A DNA stretch of 64,000 nt from an uncultured Clostridia bacterium (GTDB lineage: Bacteria; Bacillota; Clostridia; Christensenellales; Pumilibacteraceae), in the NCBI GenBank assembly GCA_948440265.1, contig CAOJOK010000001.1:372001-436000 (forward strand), read 5' to 3'. The translations under genes were made by a program, and so were the position numbers. Of the stretch, positions 17,232-24,493 are shown in pieces; the first letter of the stretch is position 1; each line of letters opens with the position of its first letter. The notes under the pieces were generated by a model. That model did no database searches and was not told the origin of the DNA. It saw only the letters and a list, made by a program, of their open reading frames with translations.

Positions 17232-17782
17232 ATTGCCAATCCTCCATTTATCATCATAATATTTTCTTTCATCATCTCCTTCAACCAGACGATGATTTCG
17301 CTTTCATTTATATCCACTCCGTCCAAAACCGCTTTTATCTCTCTCGTATCGAACACAAACTCTCTGTCGTCCACGCGATAACGCAATACGATATCCGCAC
17401 TCTGCGCCGCACCGATTAACGTAACCATTGTGGACGGCAAATCTCCGAGCGGCACCCTGTCTATATGAGACAGTTTGAAACTCGCGCTTGTTTTCGTCCC
17501 TACGCCAAGCTTGCTGTCGATTTCAAACTCTCCGTCCGCCGACAGCGCAGCCATTTTGAACAGCGGTATTCCCATTCCCACCTTTCGCGTCGTACGCGTG
17601 GTGGCGAACGGGTCTGCGACTTTTTTCAAAAGCTCGCCTTCCATTCCCTTGCCGTTGTCCGATATCGTTATGCAAAGCCTGTCCGCTTTCGTGTCGACGG
17701 TTATGCCGATTTCGATAAGCGAGGCTTTGGCCGTTACGGAATTGCAAGCTATGTCCAATATGTTGAGCGCAAGCTCTTCCAT
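17228..17782 (-). CDS. Stand-alone GHKL ATPase (histidine kinase-like ATP-binding protein)
   Basis: 184 residues. The GHKL fold is clear: N box ALNILDIACNSVTAKAS, G1 box ISDNGKGM, G2-like KVGMGIPLFKMAA, and GVGTKTSASFKLSH. There is no HisKA domain and no conserved phosphoacceptor histidine, so it is not a classical sensor kinase; it may act like RsbW/SpoIIAB or bind ATP for regulation. The C-terminal third (VTLIGAAQSADIVLRYRVDD) is not recognised. It sits between the NuoE-like and HndB-like genes, 2 bp after the former, so it is expressed with the hydrogenase. Confidence 0.85.
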   Translation of the reverse strand: MEELALNILDIACNSVTAKASLIEIGITVDTKADRLCITISDNGKGMEGELLKKVADPFATTRTTRKVGMGIPLFKMAALSADGEFEIDSKLGVGTKTSASFKLSHIDRVPLGDLPSTMVTLIGAAQSADIVLRYRVDDREFVFDTREIKAVLDGVDINESEIIVWLKEMMKENIMMINGGLAI

Positions 17783-17784
17783 TG

Positions 17785-18267
17785 TCAGTCGGTATACTTG
17801 GACAGCAGTTTATCCACGTCGTCGACGGTAAGCTTTCCGTAAACTTCTCCGTTTACGGTGAGCACGGGCGCCAAACCGCAGCAGCCTATGCACCGCGTAG
17901 CTTCCAAAGTGAAATTTCTGTCCTGCGTCGTATTGCCTGCGGATATTTTAAGCTTCTGTTCCAAAGCGTTCAAAATATCTCCCGAACCCTTAACGTAGCA
18001 AGCCGTACCCAGACATACGCCGATTTTGTGCTTTCCGTTGGGATTGAGATTGAACTGCGAATAGAACGTCGCAATGCCGTAAATCTCTTCCAGCGGCACA
18101 TCGAAATATTCTGCAATTTTGTTCTGCACGGGGGCAGGCAGCCAGCCGTAAATGTCCTGCGCCTTTTGCAGAGCTTTCATAAGCGGTCCCGGAACGTCTT
18201 TGAGTTCGTCGAGAGCGGCTTGAAGCTCCGCAGCCTGCTTGGGCGTGTCGTCAAACGAGTTAATCAT
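17785..18267 (-). CDS. hydC: [FeFe] hydrogenase subunit HydC/HndA (NuoE-like)
   Basis: 160 residues. Thioredoxin-like [2Fe-2S] protein: VCLGTACYVKGSG and ATRCIGCCGLAPV supply the four ligand cysteines. N-terminal helical region includes PLMKALQKAQDIYGWLP, the NuoE signature. It passes electrons between HydB and the other clusters. The first of the four catalytic-complex genes; 47 bp after the PHP gene. Confidence 0.94.
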   Translation of the reverse strand: MINSFDDTPKQAAELQAALDELKDVPGPLMKALQKAQDIYGWLPAPVQNKIAEYFDVPLEEIYGIATFYSQFNLNPNGKHKIGVCLGTACYVKGSGDILNALEQKLKISAGNTTQDRNFTLEATRCIGCCGLAPVLTVNGEVYGKLTVDDVDKLLSKYTD

Positions 18268-18315
18268 AATTACCTTTCTTCTCCTTCATAATTTTCTTTT
18301 TGTTTTCGTTATATA

Positions 18316-19032
18316 TTATTTATCGGCGTTCAATGCCGCAATAACGCTGTATGCCGTAGGGGCTTCGAGTTCGATACAGTTCTCTGTGCCGGCTTCGTTT
18401 ATTTCTTCCAAACGGTGCGCGTCCGAATCGTGAATCGCGCCGTACCCTTCGCGCACGTACCGATTGACCGTATCCATAGTTGCCGACAGGGAAAATTCCA
18501 CGGTTTTATAACCCATATCTTTTTCCATAGCGCCGAGCACGGCGATAAGCCCGTTGCTCTCTCTGTCTATGTGCGCCGGCACAGCCGCGCCGCCGTACTC
18601 TTTCACGATGCGCACGGCATCGTATACGCCTATGTCGGTCGCGGTTATCAGCAAGTCGTTTTCTTCGCCGATAATCTCGTCGCGCTCGTTCATAATCTGC
18701 TGTCTTCCGTAAATCTCGGTTTTATTTGCGACGCGCATTCGTTTTAAGTCCACATAGTCGTTGAACGCAAGCGCGCTTTCCGCCGACGGAAACAGCGTGA
18801 GAATGTGCACGTCTTCCCGTGTCGTAAGCTCCATACCTGCGATTGCCGTAAGTCCGATTTGCGACGCCGCTTTCAAAACCGCGGGAGCGTTCCGACAGCT
18901 GTTATGGTCGGTTATCGCAATTATATCCAACCCGTTCAGCTTTGCCATATTAGCGATATTATACGGCGTCATATCGTCGTCTCCGCAAGGAGAAAGGCAG
19001 GAATGTATGTGCAAGTCATAGTAAAAACGCAT
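18316..19032 (-). CDS. PHP-domain phosphoesterase
   Basis: 238 residues. Metal-binding PHP motifs: YYDLHIHSCLSP at the N-terminus, IAITDHNSCRNAP, IAGMELTTREDVHIL, VPAHIDRESNG and YGAIHDSDAH near the C-terminus. Such proteins hydrolyse phosphate esters of nucleotides or sugars; the substrate is not known. The start is the ATG at 19032, 2 bp after the stop of the DRTGG gene, so translation is probably coupled. PHP genes in this position are, as I recall, a recurrent part of clostridial hydrogenase clusters. Confidence 0.9.
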   Translation of the reverse strand: MRFYYDLHIHSCLSPCGDDDMTPYNIANMAKLNGLDIIAITDHNSCRNAPAVLKAASQIGLTAIAGMELTTREDVHILTLFPSAESALAFNDYVDLKRMRVANKTEIYGRQQIMNERDEIIGEENDLLITATDIGVYDAVRIVKEYGGAAVPAHIDRESNGLIAVLGAMEKDMGYKTVEFSLSATMDTVNRYVREGYGAIHDSDAHRLEEINEAGTENCIELEAPTAYSVIAALNADK

Positions 19033-19034
19033 TG

Positions 19035-19346
19035 TCAGGATAATAGACGGCAGCACTCGTATGCGCCCAAATCGGTCGTGACGACGGCGATTTGCTGTTC
19101 TTTGCATCTATCTATAAGCTGTTCGGACGGAGTCACTCCTTCGCACAAAACTATTATCTTTATCTCGGCAAGCACCGCCACGCCTGCGACATTCACGTTG
19201 CTCATTACCGTTATCCACGCGCTATCCGCAGGAGCTTTTCCCATAACGCGGCTCAAAAAATCTCCGACATAGAATTCTTTTGCGTCGAAGTCCGAATCGA
19301 CCGCTATTTTGCCGTTTGTTTTTGCGCTTATTTCTTTTGCCGTCAC
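19035..19346 (-). CDS. DRTGG-domain protein
   Basis: 103 residues from a GTG start that overlaps the preceding stop (GTGA). DRTGG-type core: ITVMSNVNVAGVAVLAEIKI and GVTPSEQLIDRCKEQQIAVVTTDLGAYE. DRTGG domains occur next to CBS domains and in phosphotransacetylase-like proteins and are thought to be regulatory. AGGAGG lies 16 bp before the GTG, somewhat far; an ATG at 19382 would read into the previous gene. Related to the protein at 21024-21368. Confidence 0.78.
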   Translation of the reverse strand: MTAKEISAKTNGKIAVDSDFDAKEFYVGDFLSRVMGKAPADSAWITVMSNVNVAGVAVLAEIKIIVLCEGVTPSEQLIDRCKEQQIAVVTTDLGAYECCRLLS

Positions 19347-20572
19347 TTTATTTCGATTTCTTCCTCCTTTGAAAATTTGCATTTGACTTTAAGTCCGTTT
19401 ACAACGTCCTCGGCAAATGCTTTGCAAGTCGGAGCGCCGCAGCTGCCGCAATTGACTTTCGGCAGTTTGTCGTAAATGCTTTTGACAAGTATGGTTTTGC
19501 GCATAGCTTCCTGTCTGTTTGCAGACAGCAGGAACGCGCTCTCCTTGCTCTCATACGGCTTTGCGCGCACATACTTCGATATGTCGTCCGTTTCCGCGCT
19601 TACAAGCGGCAGTTTTTCTCTGAACAGCCGCAATCGCGTGCGCGCGAGAAAGGGATTTTCCAAATTCATACTTCCGCCGACGCAACCCTGCGTGCAGGCG
19701 TTCAGCTCCAAAAAATCTATGTCGCCGAGCTTATCGTGTTCAAGGTCGTTCAGCACGGTCATAACGTTTTCTATGCCGTCCGCGACGATAAAATTTTTGG
19801 TACCCAGCCCCATCGACTCGCCTGTGGAACAGCCCCAGCTGACGCCGTGAGAGTCGCAGGCGGCTTTCGGTTTCAAATCGGACGCTTTCAGTTTGTTCAT
19901 TTCCGACAATAGCGGAAAATATATTTCTTTAAGCGATATGAAACCGTCTATTTGATTGTCGGGGTCGGCTTTGTTCAGGAGATTGGCGGCGCAATGGGTA
20001 ATCAAAAACACTCCGATTTTCTCTCTTTGCAGACCCGTCTTTTTAACAGCCGCTTCCACTGCGGCTTCCGCCGCCACTTCTTCGGGCTGTTTAAGCGGCG
20101 AAAGATGGTCGAGAAGGTGAGCGTATCTCATAAGTATGAGATTTCTGACCGCAGGGCAGGCAGAGCTTATAATGGGCTTTGCGTCCGTATCTTTTATATA
20201 TCGGCGCGTAGCCGCAGAAACAAAACGCGAATAATATCCCACGTCGAACACGTCGTCGAACCCGAGTTTTAAAAGCCCGTTCAAAACATAGTCGAGATTG
20301 TCGAGATGATTGAACTGACCGTATATCGACGGACACGCGAGAGCCACGGTATACTCGAAATTTTTAAGCATATCGAAACTGTCGCAAGACTCTTTTTTTG
20401 CGTGAGTCAAGCATACTTTGACGCATTCTCCGCAACCGACGCAGCGCTCGTATCTCACGGTGGCTTTGCCGTCGCGCACGCGTATCGCTTCCGTCGGGCA
20501 GCGTTTCATACAACTGACACAGCCGTTGCACTTGTCTGCGTCCAAATATACGGGTTTTATATACAGACTCAT
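19343..20572 (-). CDS. Hydrogenase-like [FeS] protein with degenerate H-cluster motifs (putative sensory, group D-like)
   Basis: 409 residues. N-terminal double [4Fe-4S] ferredoxin domain (CNGCVSCMKRCP, CVGCGECVKVC), then a domain of [FeFe] hydrogenase large-subunit type in which L1 reads SSACPAV, L2 THCAAN and L3 ELNACTQGCVGG: several ligand cysteines stay but the TSCCP, MPC-K and GGG signatures are lost. The C-terminus has a further [4Fe-4S] motif, KVNCGSCGAPTCKAF with a later Cys. This architecture matches the uncharacterised, putatively sensory hydrogenase-like proteins found beside true hydrogenases. Whether it holds a full H-cluster cannot be read. Confidence 0.85.
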   Translation of the reverse strand: MSLYIKPVYLDADKCNGCVSCMKRCPTEAIRVRDGKATVRYERCVGCGECVKVCLTHAKKESCDSFDMLKNFEYTVALACPSIYGQFNHLDNLDYVLNGLLKLGFDDVFDVGYYSRFVSAATRRYIKDTDAKPIISSACPAVRNLILMRYAHLLDHLSPLKQPEEVAAEAAVEAAVKKTGLQREKIGVFLITHCAANLLNKADPDNQIDGFISLKEIYFPLLSEMNKLKASDLKPKAACDSHGVSWGCSTGESMGLGTKNFIVADGIENVMTVLNDLEHDKLGDIDFLELNACTQGCVGGSMNLENPFLARTRLRLFREKLPLVSAETDDISKYVRAKPYESKESAFLLSANRQEAMRKTILVKSIYDKLPKVNCGSCGAPTCKAFAEDVVNGLKVKCKFSKEEEIEIK

Positions 20573-20581
20573 TTTTACGCT

Positions 20582-21016
20582 TTACGCGTCCTCCTGAAAA
20601 TTTATCGTCATCGTCACGGTCGTGCCCTGCCCGACCTTGCTCTCTATCGCAAACTCGTCCGAATACTTTTTCATATTCGGCAGTCCCATACCTGCGCCGA
20701 AACCGAGCTCTCTTATATCTTCGGTTGCCGTGGAATAGCCTTCCTGCATAGCCTTTTCTATATCGGCTATGCCCTTGCCCGTGTCCTTTAAAACAATGGT
20801 TATTCTGTCCTCGAATATCTCCACTTCGGCAACTCCGCCGCCGCCGTGAATAACCATATTGATTTCGCCTTCGTACATAGCGATGGACACTCGTCTTATG
20901 GTCGCAGACGGGATACCTATACCTTTGAGCGTTCGCTTTACGTCTTCCGACGCCTGACCGCAAGTCACGAAGTCTTCTCCGTTGACGTCATATCGCAGTT
21001 TTATGCTGTCGCCCAT
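20582..21016 (-). CDS. RsbW-like anti-sigma / serine kinase-type GHKL ATPase
   Basis: 144 residues. GHKL motifs: VSIAMYEGEINMVIHG (N box), LKDTGKGI (G1), GFGAGMGLPNMKKYSDEF (G2-like) and GQGTTVTM. Full length agrees with RsbW/SpoIIAB-type kinases. No anti-anti-sigma (STAS) partner is seen nearby. Lies 8 bp after the first DRTGG gene and 10 bp before the hydrogenase-like FeS gene. The recurrent set DRTGG, RsbW-like ATPase and degenerate hydrogenase suggests a redox- or H2-responsive switch, by inference only. Confidence 0.87.
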   Translation of the reverse strand: MGDSIKLRYDVNGEDFVTCGQASEDVKRTLKGIGIPSATIRRVSIAMYEGEINMVIHGGGGVAEVEIFEDRITIVLKDTGKGIADIEKAMQEGYSTATEDIRELGFGAGMGLPNMKKYSDEFAIESKVGQGTTVTMTINFQEDA

Positions 21017-21023
21017 ATTTCAA

Positions 21024-21368
21024 TCAGTTCCCGAGACCTGCCGCATACAGCTTGCCGCAAGCCTGATACATCTTCTGCTGCGTACCTATCAAGATTATGT
21101 TCTTCGACTGCGCCAACTCCACCGTCATCTTATCGGGGCGTTTGCCGCGCACGAAAGCTATGGCAACTATGTCCACCATTTCCGAAGTGCGGACCACCTG
21201 CGGATTGACAAGACCGGTCAAAAGCAGACCTTGGTCTTTGACGTACGCAAGCACGTCGCTCATCATATCCGAACCACAAGCCGTGTGTACGTCTATGTCG
21301 AGCGCGCTGTCATCATTCTCCGTTAATATCTCGGCGTCCAGGATTTTTACGACATCCCTTAAATGCAT
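21024..21368 (-). CDS. DRTGG-domain protein, first gene of the hydrogenase operon
   Basis: 114 residues. Core: ACGSDMMSDVLAYVKDQGLLLTGLVNPQVVRTSEMVDI (start of core only) and a C-terminal ILIGTQQKMYQACGKLYAAGL. Same family as the protein at 19035-19346, but with the SD-MSDVLA segment kept, which the second copy lacks in this form. AAGGAG sits upstream of the ATG, and a promoter of good quality precedes it (21401-21429). Confidence 0.8.
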   Translation of the reverse strand: MHLRDVVKILDAEILTENDDSALDIDVHTACGSDMMSDVLAYVKDQGLLLTGLVNPQVVRTSEMVDIVAIAFVRGKRPDKMTVELAQSKNIILIGTQQKMYQACGKLYAAGLGN

Positions 21369-21400
21369 AAGGCAATCTCCTTACTTGTTTTACGCTTATA

Positions 21401-21429
21401 ATAATAGCATATTTTTTGCTGTTTTACAA
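21401..21429 (-). promoter_or_regulatory. Promoter of the hydrogenase operon
   Basis: Minus strand TTGTAA (21424-21429), 17 bp spacer ending in TGC, TATTAT (21401-21406); extended -10. Confidence 0.65.
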
Positions 21430-21463
21430 CTGTTTAAAGGGCGGTATTCGACAAATTTTTGCT

Positions 21464-22177
21464 TTATGCCCTTTCCGCTTCGGCAATCGCGTTTCGGGCA
21501 AGGACGCCTATCGAGCAAGCGGCATACCTAAAACGCGAGCAGACCGAACCGCTTGTTGTCAAAACCTTTTCCAGTTCCGCCGCCGCATTTTCCGCCAGCG
21601 TCTTAACTGCTGTCGAAACAGTGTCGAGCGCCGCAATCGCGCCGACCGATTTTTGCACGTCGTCTTTCATAAGCCGACATTTTTCAATTGCAGCCTCCGC
21701 GCTCATATCCCTTTTATCCACTGCCGCCGCACAGTCGTTCAACTGCGTTGTTACGGTATACGCGCAAAAAGAAAAGACTTCGCACAGTTTTTCCGCCGCT
21801 TCGGATTTCGGCAGGCGTAGTTCCTTTATTTCCACAGTTTCTATCAGCGCACCGTCTATGGCGTTTGCTATTTCTTCGGCGGACGCTCTTGTTTCGTATG
21901 CCGCGGCAACCGCATAAATCGCGTCGCCGACGGCGTATAAATAGCCTGCGCCGCCCCTGCTCTTACATTCTTCGGCTTTGCTATTTGCTTCGTCTGCGTC
22001 GGCTGCCGTCGCATAAGTTACGAAATACACCTTTCGGGATTTGACCGTTATATAATCGGAACCGAAATCGACGGACAAGAGCACGACAGCCAAAGCAACG
22101 GCAAAACAGATTGCCGTTGCAAACAGAAAAATGCGGTCGAACTCGAACGTGCGGACAATGCGGCGGCGGTTGCGCAT
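21464..22177 (-). CDS. Single-pass membrane protein, possible SPOR-like domain
   Basis: 237 residues. A basic N-terminus (MRNRRRIVRTFEFDR) and one membrane helix (about 19-40) followed by an extracytoplasmic domain. The stretch VYFVTYATAADADEA and GYLYAVGDAIYAVAAAYETR recalls SPOR (peptidoglycan-binding) repeats, but this is a weak resemblance. The rest is helical and alanine-rich. Start chosen at the ATG of 22177, which has AGGAG 9 bp upstream. It lies 78 bp after the MBL gene without a good promoter of its own. Confidence 0.6.
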   Translation of the reverse strand: MRNRRRIVRTFEFDRIFLFATAICFAVALAVVLLSVDFGSDYITVKSRKVYFVTYATAADADEANSKAEECKSRGGAGYLYAVGDAIYAVAAAYETRASAEEIANAIDGALIETVEIKELRLPKSEAAEKLCEVFSFCAYTVTTQLNDCAAAVDKRDMSAEAAIEKCRLMKDDVQKSVGAIAALDTVSTAVKTLAENAAAELEKVLTTSGSVCSRFRYAACSIGVLARNAIAEAERA

Positions 22178-22255
22178 AAAGAAATCTCCTTGCACTTAAT
22201 CGGACGTAAAAGTCCCGTACTAATCTATTCCGTGCGCCGCCGCGCTATTACATTG

Positions 22256-22942
22256 TCAAATAATATAGGTCTTTAATTCTTCCGCCGTTTCCAAACCGAG
22301 CTTTTCGGCTTCCGCTTTTGTATCGCAGTCGGGATTGAAGTGCGTTACAATCACTCTTGCCTTTGTCGCTTTCGAAATATCCGCCGCGCGCTTTATGCTC
22401 ATATGCGGAAAAGCGTCGTCTGTATCGGGCGGCTGTGCGGCGTCCAAAAGAGCAGTATCGCAACCAAAAACGCACTCACCCACTTTTTCGGTATACGAAG
22501 TATCTCCGCTGTAAAAGAACTTTCTGCCGTCCGCTTTGACGCAGACGCCGTAGCTCACGACCGGATGAACGAGTTTTTTAAAGACAAGTTCGGCGTTTTT
22601 TATTTCGACTTTCGTTTCGTCCGTTATCTCGCGGACATCGAAAACGTCCTGACTTTTAATGAGATTGCAAATCGCACTGCCGTCAAAAGGCATATACAGC
22701 AGTACCTTGCGCTTTTTCATCTGCAATTCATAGACGAGCGGCAACAGACCGCAAACGTGGTCGTAATGAAGGTGCGAAAGCACAATCGCGTCTAACTGCG
22801 TGCAGAGCTGTCGGTATCTGCCGCAAGCTCCGCTTCCGAAGTCGAGAGCGATGTTCGCGCCGCCGCCCTGCAAGACGTACGAGCTTGTTCCGCCGCCTGC
22901 CGCAGGATACGGACCGTATTTTCCCAAGACAGTCAATTTCAT
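22256..22942 (-). CDS. MBL-fold metallohydrolase (RNase Z/phosphodiesterase-like)
   Basis: 228 residues. Metallo-beta-lactamase fold with the metal motif SHLHYDHVCGL (about 56-66), LDFGSGACGRY upstream, FFYSGDTSY (about 145) and the closing IVTHFNPD. This subfamily contains RNase Z-like and cyclic nucleotide phosphodiesterase-like enzymes; the substrate is not known. AAGGAG before the ATG, with a promoter at 22965-22993. Confidence 0.9.
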   Translation of the reverse strand: MKLTVLGKYGPYPAAGGGTSSYVLQGGGANIALDFGSGACGRYRQLCTQLDAIVLSHLHYDHVCGLLPLVYELQMKKRKVLLYMPFDGSAICNLIKSQDVFDVREITDETKVEIKNAELVFKKLVHPVVSYGVCVKADGRKFFYSGDTSYTEKVGECVFGCDTALLDAAQPPDTDDAFPHMSIKRAADISKATKARVIVTHFNPDCDTKAEAEKLGLETAEELKTYII

Positions 22943-22964
22943 AAATCACTCCTTATTATCCGCC

Positions 22965-22993
22965 GCCATAGCACAAAATCGGAATTTTGTCAA
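22965..22993 (-). promoter_or_regulatory. Promoter of the MBL-fold gene
   Basis: Minus strand TTGACA (22988-22993), 17 bp, TATGGC (22965-22970): perfect -35, weak -10. It is divergent to the 6S RNA promoter. Confidence 0.55.
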
Positions 22994-23037
22994 GACGGAA
23001 AGGCAAAATAAATACAAAAAAATTTTTGCCGTACCTA

Positions 23038-23066
23038 TTGATTTTTTTCCGCAATGGGAATATAAT
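23038..23066 (+). promoter_or_regulatory. Promoter of the 6S RNA candidate
   Basis: TTGATT (23038-23043), 17 bp spacer, TATAAT (23061-23066). Confidence 0.7.
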
Positions 23067-23072
23067 ATAGAT

Positions 23073-23280
23073 ACAAAGATTACTACCTGCGATGCGCGTG
23101 AGTTTGTTCTATTTGAAACCACAGTATAATCAAGGGATTGCTTGTATCTGCAAAATATGTCAGGCCTTTTATCTTCTCCGTACGAGGAGAAGCAGTGGAA
23201 GACAGACGTTGCAATCGGCTTGCCCACCTGCTTAAAAAAGCGGGTTTAAATCGACAATACCACGGCATATGCGGGAATTA
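23073..23280 (+). ncRNA. ssrS: Probable 6S RNA (RNA polymerase-binding regulator)
   Basis: A roughly 200-nt non-coding stretch that starts 7 bp after a consensus promoter and ends at a strong terminator. The ends form a closing stem: CCTGC (23086-23090) with GCGGG (23271-23275), ATGC (23092-23095) with GCAT (23265-23268), CGTG (23097-23100) with CACG (23261-23264). An apical hairpin CTTCTCC/GGAGAAG lies near 23173-23192, and a small hairpin CCTGCTT/AAGCGGG (23227-23244) lies in the 3' side of the central region, as in known 6S RNAs. The 6S call rests on length and this rod-like, central-bubble layout; another structured RNA is possible. No convincing open reading frame covers it. Confidence 0.62.
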
Positions 23281-23287
23281 AAAATAA

Positions 23288-23312
23288 CGGCAGACGGCTT
23301 TACCGTCTGCCG
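23288..23312. terminator. Bidirectional terminator (6S RNA candidate / dapL operon)
   Basis: Perfect 10-bp stem CGGCAGACGG (23288-23297) and CCGTCTGCCG (23303-23312), loop CTTTA, followed by a T-rich run on both strands. It separates the rightward RNA from the leftward dapL. Confidence 0.88.
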
Positions 23313-23320
23313 ATTCTGTT

Positions 23321-24493
23321 TTATTTCAGCAGTTTTTCCAATCTCGACATAGCTTTCGAAGTGTTTTCGAAAGTATTGAATGCCGTCAGACGGAAATAAC
23401 CCTCGCCCATTTTTCCGAATCCTGCACCCGGAGTTCCGACTATGCCTGCGCCGGAGAGCAGTCTGTCGAAGAAAGCCCAGGAATCTCCGCCCGGACATTT
23501 GAGCCATATATACGGAGAATTGACTCCGCCCGTGTGCCATATACCCAATTTTGTCAGCGTATCCGACATAAGAGCGGCATTTTTCATATAGGCAGCCACG
23601 CCCGCTTTTATCTGCTTCATTCCTTCTTCGCAGAATACGGCTTCGCCCATTCTCTGCACGATATAGGACGCTCCGTTGTATTTCGTCGACTGTCTGCGAA
23701 GCCACATAGAATTCAAAGCTCCGCCCGCAAGCCGACGCGGTATTATCATATAGCCGAGGCGCACGCCCGTGAAACCTGCGGTTTTGGAAAACGAACAGAT
23801 TTCCACCGCGCACTCTTTTGCGCCGTCTATCTCATATATGGAATGAGGCAGTCTGTCGTCGGAAATGAAAAACTCATACGCCGCGTCGAATAATATGACG
23901 GCGCCTAAAGAGTTTGCATAGTCCACCCACGCTTTCAGTCCCGCCTTATCGTATGCCGCGCCCGTGGGATTGTTCGGAGAGCAGAGATAAATTATATCCG
24001 CCTTGACCTTTTTGTCGGGCAAAGGCAAAAATCCGTTTTGCTCGTTTCCGTTCGCAAATATAATTTTTCGTCCGTCCATTATGTTGGAATCCACATACAC
24101 GGGATATACGGGGTCAGGCGCAAGCACGATGTTATCCACCGCGAACAAGTCGAGTATGCCCGTAACGTCGTTCTTCGCCCCTTCGCTTACGAAAATCTCG
24201 TTTAAATCGAGTTTGACGCCGCGGCGAGCATAATACGCCGCTATCTTTTCTCTCAAAAATTCGTATCCTTCATACGGGCCGTAGCCGCGGAAAGTTTCGG
24301 CTTTTCCCATTTCTTCGCTTGCCGCCTTGCCTGCTTCCACCGCCGCTTTGCAAATCGGAAGCGTAACGTCGCCTATTCCGAGCTTGATAATCTCGGCAGT
24401 CGGGTTTTCTTCGGCAAACTTTTTCGCCCTGTTTGCCACTTCGGCAAACAGATAGTTTTCTTTCAGCATAGAATAGTTTTTATTTAATTTCAT
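23321..24493 (-). CDS. dapL: LL-diaminopimelate aminotransferase
   Basis: PLP enzyme turning tetrahydrodipicolinate directly into LL-DAP, so the cell can skip the succinyl/acetyl branches of lysine synthesis. 390 residues. Fold-type I aminotransferase; PLP lysine in [15 protein letters not shown] (about 237-251), with the family marks [41 protein letters not shown] and FDAAYEFFI. Its product is the substrate of DapF, which is fused to CarB two genes upstream. Overlaps pyrG by 4 bp. Confidence 0.96.
   Translation of the reverse strand: MKLNKNYSMLKENYLFAEVANRAKKFAEENPTAEIIKLGIGDVTLPICKAAVEAGKAASEEMGKAETFRGYGPYEGYEFLREKIAAYYARRGVKLDLNEIFVSEGAKNDVTGILDLFAVDNIVLAPDPVYPVYVDSNIMDGRKIIFANGNEQNGFLPLPDKKVKADIIYLCSPNNPTGAAYDKAGLKAWVDYANSLGAVILFDAAYEFFISDDRLPHSIYEIDGAKECAVEICSFSKTAGFTGVRLGYMIIPRRLAGGALNSMWLRRQSTKYNGASYIVQRMGEAVFCEEGMKQIKAGVAAYMKNAALMSDTLTKLGIWHTGGVNSPYIWLKCPGGDSWAFFDRLLSGAGIVGTPGAGFGKMGEGYFRLTAFNTFENTSKAMSRLEKLLK

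Noticed and set aside
22946..23227. 93-codon minus-strand frame over the promoter and 6S RNA candidate
   Set aside because: No Shine-Dalgarno, odd composition, overlaps two divergent promoters and the structured RNA.
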